Part shown: one piece after another, positions 24,930 to 32,362 of the stretch
Layout of the letters: every line of letters begins with the position of its first letter
Position numbering within the stretch: the first letter of the stretch is position 1
NCBI GenBank assembly: GCA_046538375.1
Contig: JBKHJA010000011.1
Location: 1-35,613, forward strand
Direction: 5' to 3'
Origin: JBKHJA01 sp046538375
GTDB taxonomy: Bacteria > Acidobacteriota > Aminicenantia > Aminicenantales > Aminicenantaceae
Length of the DNA: 35,613 bases
Position numbers and translations under genes: made by a program
The notes under the pieces: model-generated
Database searches by the model: none
Told to the model about the DNA's origin: nothing
What the model saw: only the letters and a program-made list of their open reading frames with translations

Positions 24930-25841
24930 ATGAAGAGCAAACTTATGAATATGAAAGAAGCCATAGCCAAATTTGTTATCAACGGTGACATTTTAGTTAT
25001 CGAAGGATTTACCCATCTCATATGTTTTGCTGCTGCTCATGAAATCATACGTCAAGGCATAAAAGATCTGGTGGCTTGTCGGCTGACACCAGATCTTATA
25101 TACGATCAGATGGTTGCCTCAGGTTGTGTAAGGAAACTCGTGTTCAGCTGGGCGGGGAATCCTGGCGTTGGATCTCTGTATGGGATAAGAAGGGCCGTGG
25201 AGAAAGGAGTACCTCGAAAGATTGAAATTGAAGAATACACTCATTTTGGCATGGTGGCCAGGTTCATGGCCGGTGCTGCTAAGCTTCCTTTCATGCCTTT
25301 GAAGACATTTACGGGAAGCACTCTCCCCCGAATGAATAAAAATATAAGATCCATCCAATGTCCCTATACCGGTGAGCTGATTTCTACTGTACCTGCCTTA
25401 AATCCTGATGTGGCCATTATCCATGTCCAAAGAGCTGACTGTTTCGGAAACTCCCAAATCTGGGGGCTCATGGGAGTTCAAAGGGAAGCGGCTTTTTCTT
25501 CCAAAAAAGTCATCGTTGTGGCTGAAGAGTTGGTGGACACTTCAATCATCAGGTCTGATCCGAACCGCACTATTATTCCCGGTATGATCGTAAACGCTGT
25601 GGTCATCGAACCATTCGCTGCTCACCCCAGTTATGCTCAGGGGTATTATGACCGGGATAATCAATTCTATGTGGATTGGCATCATATATCTAGAAATCAG
25701 AATTTGATGGATGAGTACATAAAAGAATGGATCTTGGATATCTCTGACAGGAAGGAATATTTGGAAAAATTGGGATCAAAAAAACTGTCTAAATTGAAAG
25801 CCAGAAAACAACTGTCAGCTCAAGTCAATTATGGTTATTAA
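24930..25841 (+). CDS. CoA-transferase subunit A (GctA/CatI type)
   Basis: A 303-residue alpha subunit of a family I CoA-transferase. The stretches EGFTHLICFAAAHEIIRQG, LTPDLIYDQMVASGC, FSWAGNPGVGSL and AHPSYAQGYYDRDN resemble, from memory, the 3-oxoadipate CoA-transferase subunit CatI of pseudomonads and glutaconate CoA-transferase GctA, rather than AtoD/ScoA. It would form the heteromer with the following gene product. The ATG follows a strong GGGGAGGAGGG. It lies 91 bases after the thiolase, still same strand and probably same transcript. Substrate class: a dicarboxylate or 3-oxo acid, with succinyl- or acetyl-CoA as donor (family knowledge). Confidence 0.87.
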   Translation: MKSKLMNMKEAIAKFVINGDILVIEGFTHLICFAAAHEIIRQGIKDLVACRLTPDLIYDQMVASGCVRKLVFSWAGNPGVGSLYGIRRAVEKGVPRKIEIEEYTHFGMVARFMAGAAKLPFMPLKTFTGSTLPRMNKNIRSIQCPYTGELISTVPALNPDVAIIHVQRADCFGNSQIWGLMGVQREAAFSSKKVIVVAEELVDTSIIRSDPNRTIIPGMIVNAVVIEPFAAHPSYAQGYYDRDNQFYVDWHHISRNQNLMDEYIKEWILDISDRKEYLEKLGSKKLSKLKARKQLSAQVNYGY

Positions 25842-25889
25842 ATATTATTTTTTTTATAGAATCACTAAAATATATTTTTGGAGACGATC

Positions 25890-26654
25890 ATGATTCCTTA
25901 TTCATCTTCTGAAATCATGGTAACCAGAGCGGCCAGGGAACTACGTAATAACCAAGTGGTTTTCGTGGGGATCGGTCTTCCCAACCTTGCCTGTAATCTT
26001 GCCAAAAGGCTCCATGCTCCTCACCTTATGCTCATTTACGAATCCGGTGCTATAGGAGCTGTTCCTTCTCGGATTCCACTTTCTATAGGAGATCCTTCTC
26101 TTGTCACCGAGTCCATATCTGTATGTTCCATGGTTGAAATATTCAATTACTATCTTCAAGGTGGACTGATTGATGTCGGTTTTCTGGGCGGTGCTCAAGT
26201 GGATAGACATGGCAATATAAATTCGACCGTCATAGGTGATTATAACCAACCCCATGTGCGTCTTCCTGGGAGCGGCGGAGCCTGTGAAATCACTATACAC
26301 GCTAAAAATACCATTATCATCTTGAAGCAGAACAAGCGGTCTTTTCCAAAAAAAATTGATTTTATCACCAGCCCTGGATTGATTGATAAAAACAAACAAA
26401 GATCATGTCATAATCTTAAAGGGAGGGGACCAACTTTAGTTATAACTGATTTAGGAGTTTATACTTTCTCCAGTAAAAACCATGATATGTTCCTTTCAGA
26501 AATTCATCCTAATGTCACTCTTGATCATTTAAGAGAAAACATATCTTGGCCCATACATATCAGCCCTGAGATCTCTACCACCTTTCCACCCACAAAACAA
26601 GAACTGAGGATCATCAGAAAAGAACTGGATCCAGAAAGGATTTATTTATCCTGA
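25890..26654 (+). CDS. CoA-transferase subunit B (GctB/CatJ type)
   Basis: A 254-residue beta subunit carrying the catalytic glutamate, E51 in LIYESGAIG, which forms the gamma-glutamyl-CoA intermediate in family I enzymes. Other marks are FVGIGLPNLACNLAKR, GFLGGAQVDRHGNIN and LPGSGGACEI. I start it at the ATG 25890, six bases after GGAG (25880-25883); an upstream in-frame TTG at 25878 would lie on the ribosome-binding site. It is 48 bases behind subunit A, and together they make a complete enzyme. A T-rich hairpin follows, ending the operon. 3-oxoadipate, glutaconate or another 3-oxo acid could be the acceptor. Confidence 0.87.
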   Translation: MIPYSSSEIMVTRAARELRNNQVVFVGIGLPNLACNLAKRLHAPHLMLIYESGAIGAVPSRIPLSIGDPSLVTESISVCSMVEIFNYYLQGGLIDVGFLGGAQVDRHGNINSTVIGDYNQPHVRLPGSGGACEITIHAKNTIIILKQNKRSFPKKIDFITSPGLIDKNKQRSCHNLKGRGPTLVITDLGVYTFSSKNHDMFLSEIHPNVTLDHLRENISWPIHISPEISTTFPPTKQELRIIRKELDPERIYLS

Positions 26655-26663
26655 TTATTTGTA

Positions 26664-26698
26664 TAAACTATTAACTTTTTAATTAGTTTAATCTTTTT
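26664..26698 (+). terminator. AT-rich terminator-like hairpin after the CoA-transferase
   Basis: TAAACTATTAA (26664-26674) pairs with TTAATTAGTTTA (26679-26690) with one bulged base, followed by ATCTTTTT. It is placed 10 bases after the stop codon. The stem is all A/T except two C-G pairs, so it may be weak. Confidence 0.35.
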
Positions 26699-26721
26699 AT
26701 TATCAATAGCTTACACATTAT

Positions 26722-26737
26722 TGTCGGCATGCCGACA
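26722..26737. promoter_or_regulatory. Perfect 16-base palindrome upstream of parA, candidate parS or operator
   Basis: TGTCGGCATGCCGACA is self-complementary over all 16 bases in an otherwise AT-rich spacer, 75 bases before parA. Its length, and its TGT...ACA ends, equal those of canonical parS (TGTTTCACGTGAAACA), but the core differs. I saw no second copy in the window. It could instead be the site of an autorepressor. Confidence 0.45.
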
Positions 26738-26811
26738 TTTATGTCATATTTTCCTTGATATTAATTCTATTTTTTTATATGGTACATTAGAAAGACACCA
26801 GGAAGGATCCC

Positions 26812-27576
26812 TTGATTATCACTGTGGCCAATCAAAAAGGCGGGGTAGGGAAGACCACCACGGCTTTAAATGTTTCTTCTGCTCTAGCATTCAAAGGAAA
26901 GAGTACCCTTTTGATCGATACAGACCCCCAGGCTCACAGTTCTATTTCCTGTATCAAGGATCCTTCTCAATACAGCAAATCTCTTTTTGATGTCTTAACT
27001 GATGAAGATAGTAAAATCGAAGAAATAATCATTAATTCTACTGTACCTGGACTTAAAGTGGTTATATCAAAAATCTCAATGGCTAAGCTGGAGCCTACGC
27101 TATTGGGTGAAATTGACGGCCATTTCAGGCTTAAAGATGTTCTGGACCCCATAAAAAAGAAATTTGATTACATCATTATCGATACTCCTCCCACATTAGG
27201 AATCATTACCTTAAACGCATTAGTGGCGGCCGATGCTATATTGATACCTATACAATCTTCTTATTTAAGCCTGGAAGGATCAGACGATCTTCTGGAAACT
27301 ATCAATAAAGTCAAAAAAATTGCCAATCCTGATTTAAGAATATTAGGAATTCTTATAACTCTTCATGATAAAAGAACAAATATCGCCAAGGATGCTGTAA
27401 AACGCATAAAAAAAGTCTTCGGGAAAAATGTGTTTAAAACCATAATATCCAAGAGTGTTAAGCTTGAAGAAAGCCCTGCTTACAGGGAATCTATTTTCAC
27501 CTTTGCCCCCAAATCTGTTGGAGCAGCACAGTATCAAAAAGTCGTTGAGGAGATTATTAGACGTGCCAAAAACTAG
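26812..27576 (+). CDS. parA: ParA/Soj-family partition ATPase
   Basis: A 254-residue Walker-type ATPase without an N-terminal helix-turn-helix, so of the chromosomal Soj / short ParA type. The deviant Walker A motif KGGVGKTT sits at residues 9-16, the switch/Walker A' DTDPQAH near 40, and Walker B IIDTPP near 118. It forms ATP-dependent dimers on DNA and moves or anchors ParB-parS complexes. Translation starts at a TTG (26812) preceded by AGGAAGG; no ATG fits. It overlaps parB by 14 bases. Neither rsmG nor mnmG, the usual neighbours near oriC, is adjacent. Confidence 0.9.
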   Translation: MIITVANQKGGVGKTTTALNVSSALAFKGKSTLLIDTDPQAHSSISCIKDPSQYSKSLFDVLTDEDSKIEEIIINSTVPGLKVVISKISMAKLEPTLLGEIDGHFRLKDVLDPIKKKFDYIIIDTPPTLGIITLNALVAADAILIPIQSSYLSLEGSDDLLETINKVKKIANPDLRILGILITLHDKRTNIAKDAVKRIKKVFGKNVFKTIISKSVKLEESPAYRESIFTFAPKSVGAAQYQKVVEEIIRRAKN

Positions 27577-28390
27577 AAAAACAGGCCTTCCAGACAAAAT
27601 CAATATGAGGCATGACAATCATTTCGTTGATTTGATATCAACTCGCTCCTTAGGCCCTAGGATAAGAATGATCCCTGTCAACAAAATCGATCCTAATCCA
27701 CGTCAGGCACGAACTGAATTGGGAAATCTTAATGAACTGATGTCCTCTATAAAATCAAAAGGAGTTTTGGAACCTATCCTGGTTAAACCAAAAGAAGGAC
27801 GGTATGAAATCATTGCCGGGGAAAGAAGATACATTGCTTCCAAAAAAATAGGATTGAAAGAAGTGCCATGCATAGAGATGAATGTGGATGATAATGAGGC
27901 CATGGAATTGACTCTTATTGAAAACCTTCAGCGTAAGGATTTGGATGTTTTTGAAGAAGCAGATGGAATAAGATCTCTGGCTGAAAACTACGGATACAAT
28001 CATGAGAAGATATCCAAAAAAATCGGAAAAGCAAGATCCACGGTTACAGAAATCATAAACATAAGCAAAATTCCTGATGAAATAAGAAAATACTGCCTTG
28101 AAAACAATATCAGCAGCCGCAGTGTCCTTATTGAAATAGCAAAACAAAAGAATAAACAAGACATGTACAGACTCATTTCTGAAATAACAAAAAGAGATTT
28201 GAGACGCGAAGACACTCGAGATCTATCCAAAAAAATGATAGGAAGATCAAAAAAGATCAGGCATTTTGTCTACAACTACTCGCCAAAAGAAGAATTTTAT
28301 CATCTCAGAATAGAATTCAAGAAGCATAGCGTAACCAAGGAAGAAATTATCAAAATACTTCAGAATTTAATAGATAAATTGAAAGGATGA
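27563..28390 (+). CDS. parB: ParB/Spo0J-family centromere-binding CTPase
   Basis: A 275-residue ParB. The CTP-binding N-domain shows IDPNPRQARTEL near residue 42, GERRYIA (86-92, usually GERRxRA) and ENLQRKDL (120-127). A helix-turn-helix follows (about 135-185, NHEKISKKIGKARSTVTEII) and a C-terminal dimerisation domain ends at LIDKLKG. I chose the GTG at 27563, ten bases after GAGGAG; the frame stays open further upstream inside parA but that part does not resemble ParB, and the ATG at 27605 has no ribosome-binding site. It overlaps parA, indicating translational coupling. Very lysine/isoleucine-rich and AT-rich compared with the genes to its left. Confidence 0.88.
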   Translation: MPKTRKTGLPDKINMRHDNHFVDLISTRSLGPRIRMIPVNKIDPNPRQARTELGNLNELMSSIKSKGVLEPILVKPKEGRYEIIAGERRYIASKKIGLKEVPCIEMNVDDNEAMELTLIENLQRKDLDVFEEADGIRSLAENYGYNHEKISKKIGKARSTVTEIINISKIPDEIRKYCLENNISSRSVLIEIAKQKNKQDMYRLISEITKRDLRREDTRDLSKKMIGRSKKIRHFVYNYSPKEEFYHLRIEFKKHSVTKEEIIKILQNLIDKLKG

Positions 28391-28613
28391 TAAAAATATA
28401 AAAAAGTTTACATAATGTTCATTATGCGACACAATATTTTCCCATAATATAATCATTTAATACAAATTAAGCTGGAATTTTTTCTTTTTTTGGGGGAATC
28501 CCCTTTCAAATTTTTCCTTATTCGGAAAACAGTTATGGGGAATTATAGGAATTTCATGAATGAGCGAATAAAAAAAGAAGTTAAGAGACGGGATAGCAGC
28601 AAGAAGGAATACA

Positions 28614-29894
28614 TCACAGCCCTTTGCTCATGGCTTCCAGGAAGTTAGTGTTGGTTTTCGTCTTGGACAGTTTCTCCATTAAAAGTTCCATGGCTTCCAC
28701 TTCACTCAACTGACTCAAAACTTTTCTCAGAATCCAGATCCTGTTCAACTCCAGATCGTTGATCAAAAGTTCTTCCTTCCTGGTTCCAGAACGGGTGATG
28801 TCGATAGCCGGGAACAATCTCTTATCCACCAATCTTCTGTCCAGATTGATTTCTAAATTACCGGTTCCTTTGAATTCCTCAAATATAACTTCATCCATCC
28901 GGCTTCCTGTGTCAATCAGAGCGGTGGCGATGATGGTCAAGCTTCCTCCTTCTTCCACTTTCCTGGCTGAGCCGAAAAATTTCTTGGGCTTGTTCAAGGC
29001 GTTGGCATCTATCCCACCAGAAAGAACCTTTCCTGAAGGCGGGATTATGGCGTTGTGAGCCCGAGCCAAGCGGGTGATGCTGTCCAGCAGGATGGTCACA
29101 TCTCTCTTGAGCTCTACCAATCTCTTGGCTTTCTCCAGGACAATATTGGCCACCTGAGCGTTTCGACCCGGGGGTTCATCGAAAGTGGAGGCCACCACTT
29201 CGCCGTTCACACTCCTTTGAAAATCAGTCACCTCTTCTGGTCTTTCCGCCACCAGCAGAACAATCAGAAATATTTCAGGGTGATTCTTTTCTATGGATTT
29301 GGCTATGGTTTTCAGCAATGTGGTTTTCCCTGCCCGCGGCGGTGAGACAATCAATCCGCGCTGTCCTTTTCCGATAGGAGTCAGCAGATCCATTACTCTG
29401 GCATTGAGATTTTTTTTGTTCCCATCCTCTAGATTTATCTTTTCAAAAGGATACAGAGGGGTTAAGCTATCAAACTGAACATGTCTCCGCGTCTCCAGAA
29501 CCTTATCAGGTTGAGCAAAATTGATGGCCTCAACTTTGATCAGAGCAAAATATTTTTCTCCATTCTTAGGAGGTCTGACCACCCCCGAAATGGTATCACC
29601 TGTCCGAAGCTGAAATTTTCTGATTTGGGAGGGAGAAACATAGATGTCATCCTGGCTTGGCATATAGCTGAACTCAGGAGCTCTCAAAAAACCAAAACCA
29701 TCGGCTAGACACTCCAGCACTCCTTCAGAGAAAAGCATGCCGTTCTTTTTTGCCTGAGCTTCCAAGATTCTGAAGGTAAGGTGGTGCTTGTTGGAATCTT
29801 CGATTTCATTTTCAGAAATGCCTACTTGAGATGCTATTTTCAATAGTTGAGTCTTGTTCTTGTCCTCCAGCTCTGCCAAATTGTACTCTTTCAT
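28614..29894 (-). CDS. rho: Transcription termination factor Rho
   Basis: A 426-residue RNA-dependent helicase that ends transcription. Order: Rho N-terminal helical domain (1-50, LAELEDKNKTQLLKIA), the OSB/cold-shock-like RNA-binding domain (about 52-125, GVLECLADGFGFLR), then the RecA-like ATPase core. It contains Walker A SPPRAGKTT (184-192), Walker B TILLDSITRLARA and Q-loop GSARKVEEGGSLT. The length is standard with no large N-terminal insertion. AGAGG precedes the ATG on the minus strand. It lies 75 bases after lon, and converges with parB from the other side. Confidence 0.96.
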   Translation of the reverse strand: MKEYNLAELEDKNKTQLLKIASQVGISENEIEDSNKHHLTFRILEAQAKKNGMLFSEGVLECLADGFGFLRAPEFSYMPSQDDIYVSPSQIRKFQLRTGDTISGVVRPPKNGEKYFALIKVEAINFAQPDKVLETRRHVQFDSLTPLYPFEKINLEDGNKKNLNARVMDLLTPIGKGQRGLIVSPPRAGKTTLLKTIAKSIEKNHPEIFLIVLLVAERPEEVTDFQRSVNGEVVASTFDEPPGRNAQVANIVLEKAKRLVELKRDVTILLDSITRLARAHNAIIPPSGKVLSGGIDANALNKPKKFFGSARKVEEGGSLTIIATALIDTGSRMDEVIFEEFKGTGNLEINLDRRLVDKRLFPAIDITRSGTRKEELLINDLELNRIWILRKVLSQLSEVEAMELLMEKLSKTKTNTNFLEAMSKGL

Positions 29895-29969
29895 TTTATA
29901 CCTCTTTTATTTTTATTTGATTTTAAGAATTCTGAAAATTGTATCCGAAAGTTATTATCTATTCTGCTT

Positions 29970-32360
29970 TCAATGGGCTAGAGGTTTAGCAGGAGAAATC
30001 TCCATTTTATCCTTCTTGACCTTCTGAGGCATAGGCTTGATCAAGGCAAGCTTCAAAACCTCATCCATATTTTCCACAAAATGGATATTCATTTTATCCT
30101 TGACGTTTTTGGGAACATCCTTGAGATCAGGCTTATTGTCCAGGGGAAGAATGGCTTCTTGGATTCCTTCTCGATTAGCTACCAGCAGTTTTTCCTTTAT
30201 CCCTCCCACAGGAAGCACTTTTCCTCTTAACGTGATCTCACCGGTCATGGCTACCTTTTTGCTCACCGGAATATTGGTCAAAAGGGAAATGATGGAAGTA
30301 GCAATGGTTATGCCGGCAGAAGGGCCTTCCTTGGGAGTAGCTCCTTCAGGCACATGGATATGAATGTCAAAATTTTTGTGAAGATCCTTGGCGATGTTCA
30401 GCTCAAAAATTTTCCCTCTTACGTAACTGAATGCGGCTTGAGCGGATTCCTGCATAATCTCTCCCAGTCGTCCGGTAAGGGTAAAATTTCCTTTTCCATG
30501 AACTTTGGTGACTTCAAAGGTCAAAAGCTCTCCGCCAAATTCAGTCCAAGCCATGCCCACAGCCACTCCTACTTCATCTTTTTTATCTATTTCCAGACGC
30601 TTGTACCTGGGAATTCCCAAATATTTTTCTAAATTCTTCTCGGTTACTTTTTCCTGATGGCTCTTCCCTTTGGCCACCACCTTTTTGACCACTTTCCGGC
30701 AAATAGAGTTGATTTCTCTCTCCAGACTTCTCACTCCCGCCTCTCTGGTGTATTGACGAATGAGCTTCACCAATGCCTCGTCTGTGATGCTCATATTCTT
30801 GTCTTTTAGACCGTGAGCCTTCATCTGTTTGGGCAAAAGAAATTGCTTTCCTATCTGCAGCTTCTCGTCCCCGGTGTACCCCGGAAGTCGGATAACTTCC
30901 ATCCTGTCGATCAGAGGTCTGGGGACTTGCTCCAGCATGTTGGCGGTAACAATGAACATCACTTGGGAGAGGTCGAAATCGGTGTCTATGTAATGATCTA
31001 AAAAGGTACTGTTTTGTTCAGGGTCTAAAACTTCCATCAAAGCTGAGGCCGGGTCCCCCCTAAAATCCACACTCATTTTGTCCACTTCATCCAGCAGAAA
31101 AACAGGGTTTTTGGTTCCTGCCCTTTTGATCATCTGAATAATCCTGCCCGGATAGGCTCCGATATAAGTTCTCCGATGACCCCGGATTTCAGCCTCATCC
31201 CGGACTCCACCTAAAGAGAGCCGCACAAATTTGCGGCCAGTGGCCCGGGCAATGGATCGACCCAGGGAGCTCTTCCCTACCCCCGGTGGACCTATAAATC
31301 CCAGGATAACGCCCTTGGGATTCTTCACCAGTTGACGGATGGAAAGGTATTCCAATATTCTCTCTTTGACTTTCTTCAGCCCGTAGTGGTCTTCATCCAG
31401 AATCTTTTGTGCATCTCTTATATCCCTTTTTTCTCTTGATTTCTTATTCCAGGGCAAGGAGGTGAGCCAATCTAGATAATTGCGGCAAACCGTGGCTTCG
31501 GCTGACATGGGAGGCATGGATTCCAGCCTTTCAATTTCCCGGTAAGCTTTCTCTTCAGCATCCTTGGGCATGCGGGCTTTCTCCACCTTCCGTTTGAGTT
31601 CTGCTATCTCATTGGGCTGATCTTCCTTTTTATAACCTAATCCGGGGGGGAAAATTTTTTTGTTCTGATCTCCGAAAGGACTTTTCCGGCGGCCTCCTCT
31701 TTTCTTTCCCTCGTTTCGCAATTTTGAATGAATCTTCAAAATCTCATTTTCCAAGATAAAATTGAGTCTCTGCATCCTCTCTTGGCTGTTGATGGTCTCC
31801 AGCAGGTTCTGTTTCTCATCTAAGGACAGATACAGATGAGAACTAATGATATCAGCAATCCTATCAGGAGAGTTATCTCTCAAGGCGGGAATGATGGACT
31901 CAAAATTCGAATGCTGACTGAGTTTGAGATAATCCTCAAAAAGAGTCAATACTCTCTTCATAACTTCTTTTATCTCTGTACCCTTCACCTCTATTTCCTT
32001 TACCTCTTTAGCCAAAACTTGATAATAAGGATAAGTGCTCAAGTACTCAATGATCCGGGCTCTTTTCTTTCCTTCAACAATCACTTTGATGTTTTTGTCA
32101 TCCATCTTGATGGCCCGAATGATTTTGGCCACCACTCCCATGGAGTAGATATCCTTGGGAGTGGGGTTATCAATGGATGGATCCATCTGGGCGGAGAGAA
32201 AGATCATCTTGTCTTTCTCTGTAGCCGTTTCCAGGGCTTTGACAGAAGAAGACCGCCCGATGATGAAAGGGACCAATGTTGAAGGAAAAACAACCAAATC
32301 TCTCAAGGGAATAAGAGAAATGTTCTTGATGATTTCAGATTGGTCATTGATATTTTGCAT
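29970..32360 (-). CDS. lon: ATP-dependent protease Lon
   Basis: A 796-residue LonA protease degrading damaged and regulatory proteins in the cytoplasm. Order: N-terminal substrate domain (about 10-205), helical linker (205-300), AAA+ module with Walker A GPPGVGKSS (357-365) and Walker B FLLDEVDK, then the protease domain with catalytic dyad S681 (PKEGPSAGI) and K724 (GGIKEK), all as in E. coli. Odd: residues 218-240 read as a basic, proline/glycine-rich string, where nearly all LonA proteins have a conserved helix of the type EYYLREQMKAIQKE; the flanks resume normal sequence (LGYKKED). See findings. It starts two bases after the clpX stop, so it is co-transcribed. Confidence 0.94.
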   Translation of the reverse strand: MQNINDQSEIIKNISLIPLRDLVVFPSTLVPFIIGRSSSVKALETATEKDKMIFLSAQMDPSIDNPTPKDIYSMGVVAKIIRAIKMDDKNIKVIVEGKKRARIIEYLSTYPYYQVLAKEVKEIEVKGTEIKEVMKRVLTLFEDYLKLSQHSNFESIIPALRDNSPDRIADIISSHLYLSLDEKQNLLETINSQERMQRLNFILENEILKIHSKLRNEGKKRGGRRKSPFGDQNKKIFPPGLGYKKEDQPNEIAELKRKVEKARMPKDAEEKAYREIERLESMPPMSAEATVCRNYLDWLTSLPWNKKSREKRDIRDAQKILDEDHYGLKKVKERILEYLSIRQLVKNPKGVILGFIGPPGVGKSSLGRSIARATGRKFVRLSLGGVRDEAEIRGHRRTYIGAYPGRIIQMIKRAGTKNPVFLLDEVDKMSVDFRGDPASALMEVLDPEQNSTFLDHYIDTDFDLSQVMFIVTANMLEQVPRPLIDRMEVIRLPGYTGDEKLQIGKQFLLPKQMKAHGLKDKNMSITDEALVKLIRQYTREAGVRSLEREINSICRKVVKKVVAKGKSHQEKVTEKNLEKYLGIPRYKRLEIDKKDEVGVAVGMAWTEFGGELLTFEVTKVHGKGNFTLTGRLGEIMQESAQAAFSYVRGKIFELNIAKDLHKNFDIHIHVPEGATPKEGPSAGITIATSIISLLTNIPVSKKVAMTGEITLRGKVLPVGGIKEKLLVANREGIQEAILPLDNKPDLKDVPKNVKDKMNIHFVENMDEVLKLALIKPMPQKVKKDKMEISPAKPLAH

Positions 32361-32362
32361 AT

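Noticed and set aside
27455..27562. Upstream extension of ParB inside parA
   Set aside because: The 36 residues are an out-of-phase reading of the parA 3' end, do not resemble ParB, and a GTG with GAGGAG is available at 27563.
28492..28503. GGGGG-AAT-CCCC as a terminator after parB
   Set aside because: The stem is only four pairs with a 3-base loop and the downstream T-run is interrupted; too weak to call.
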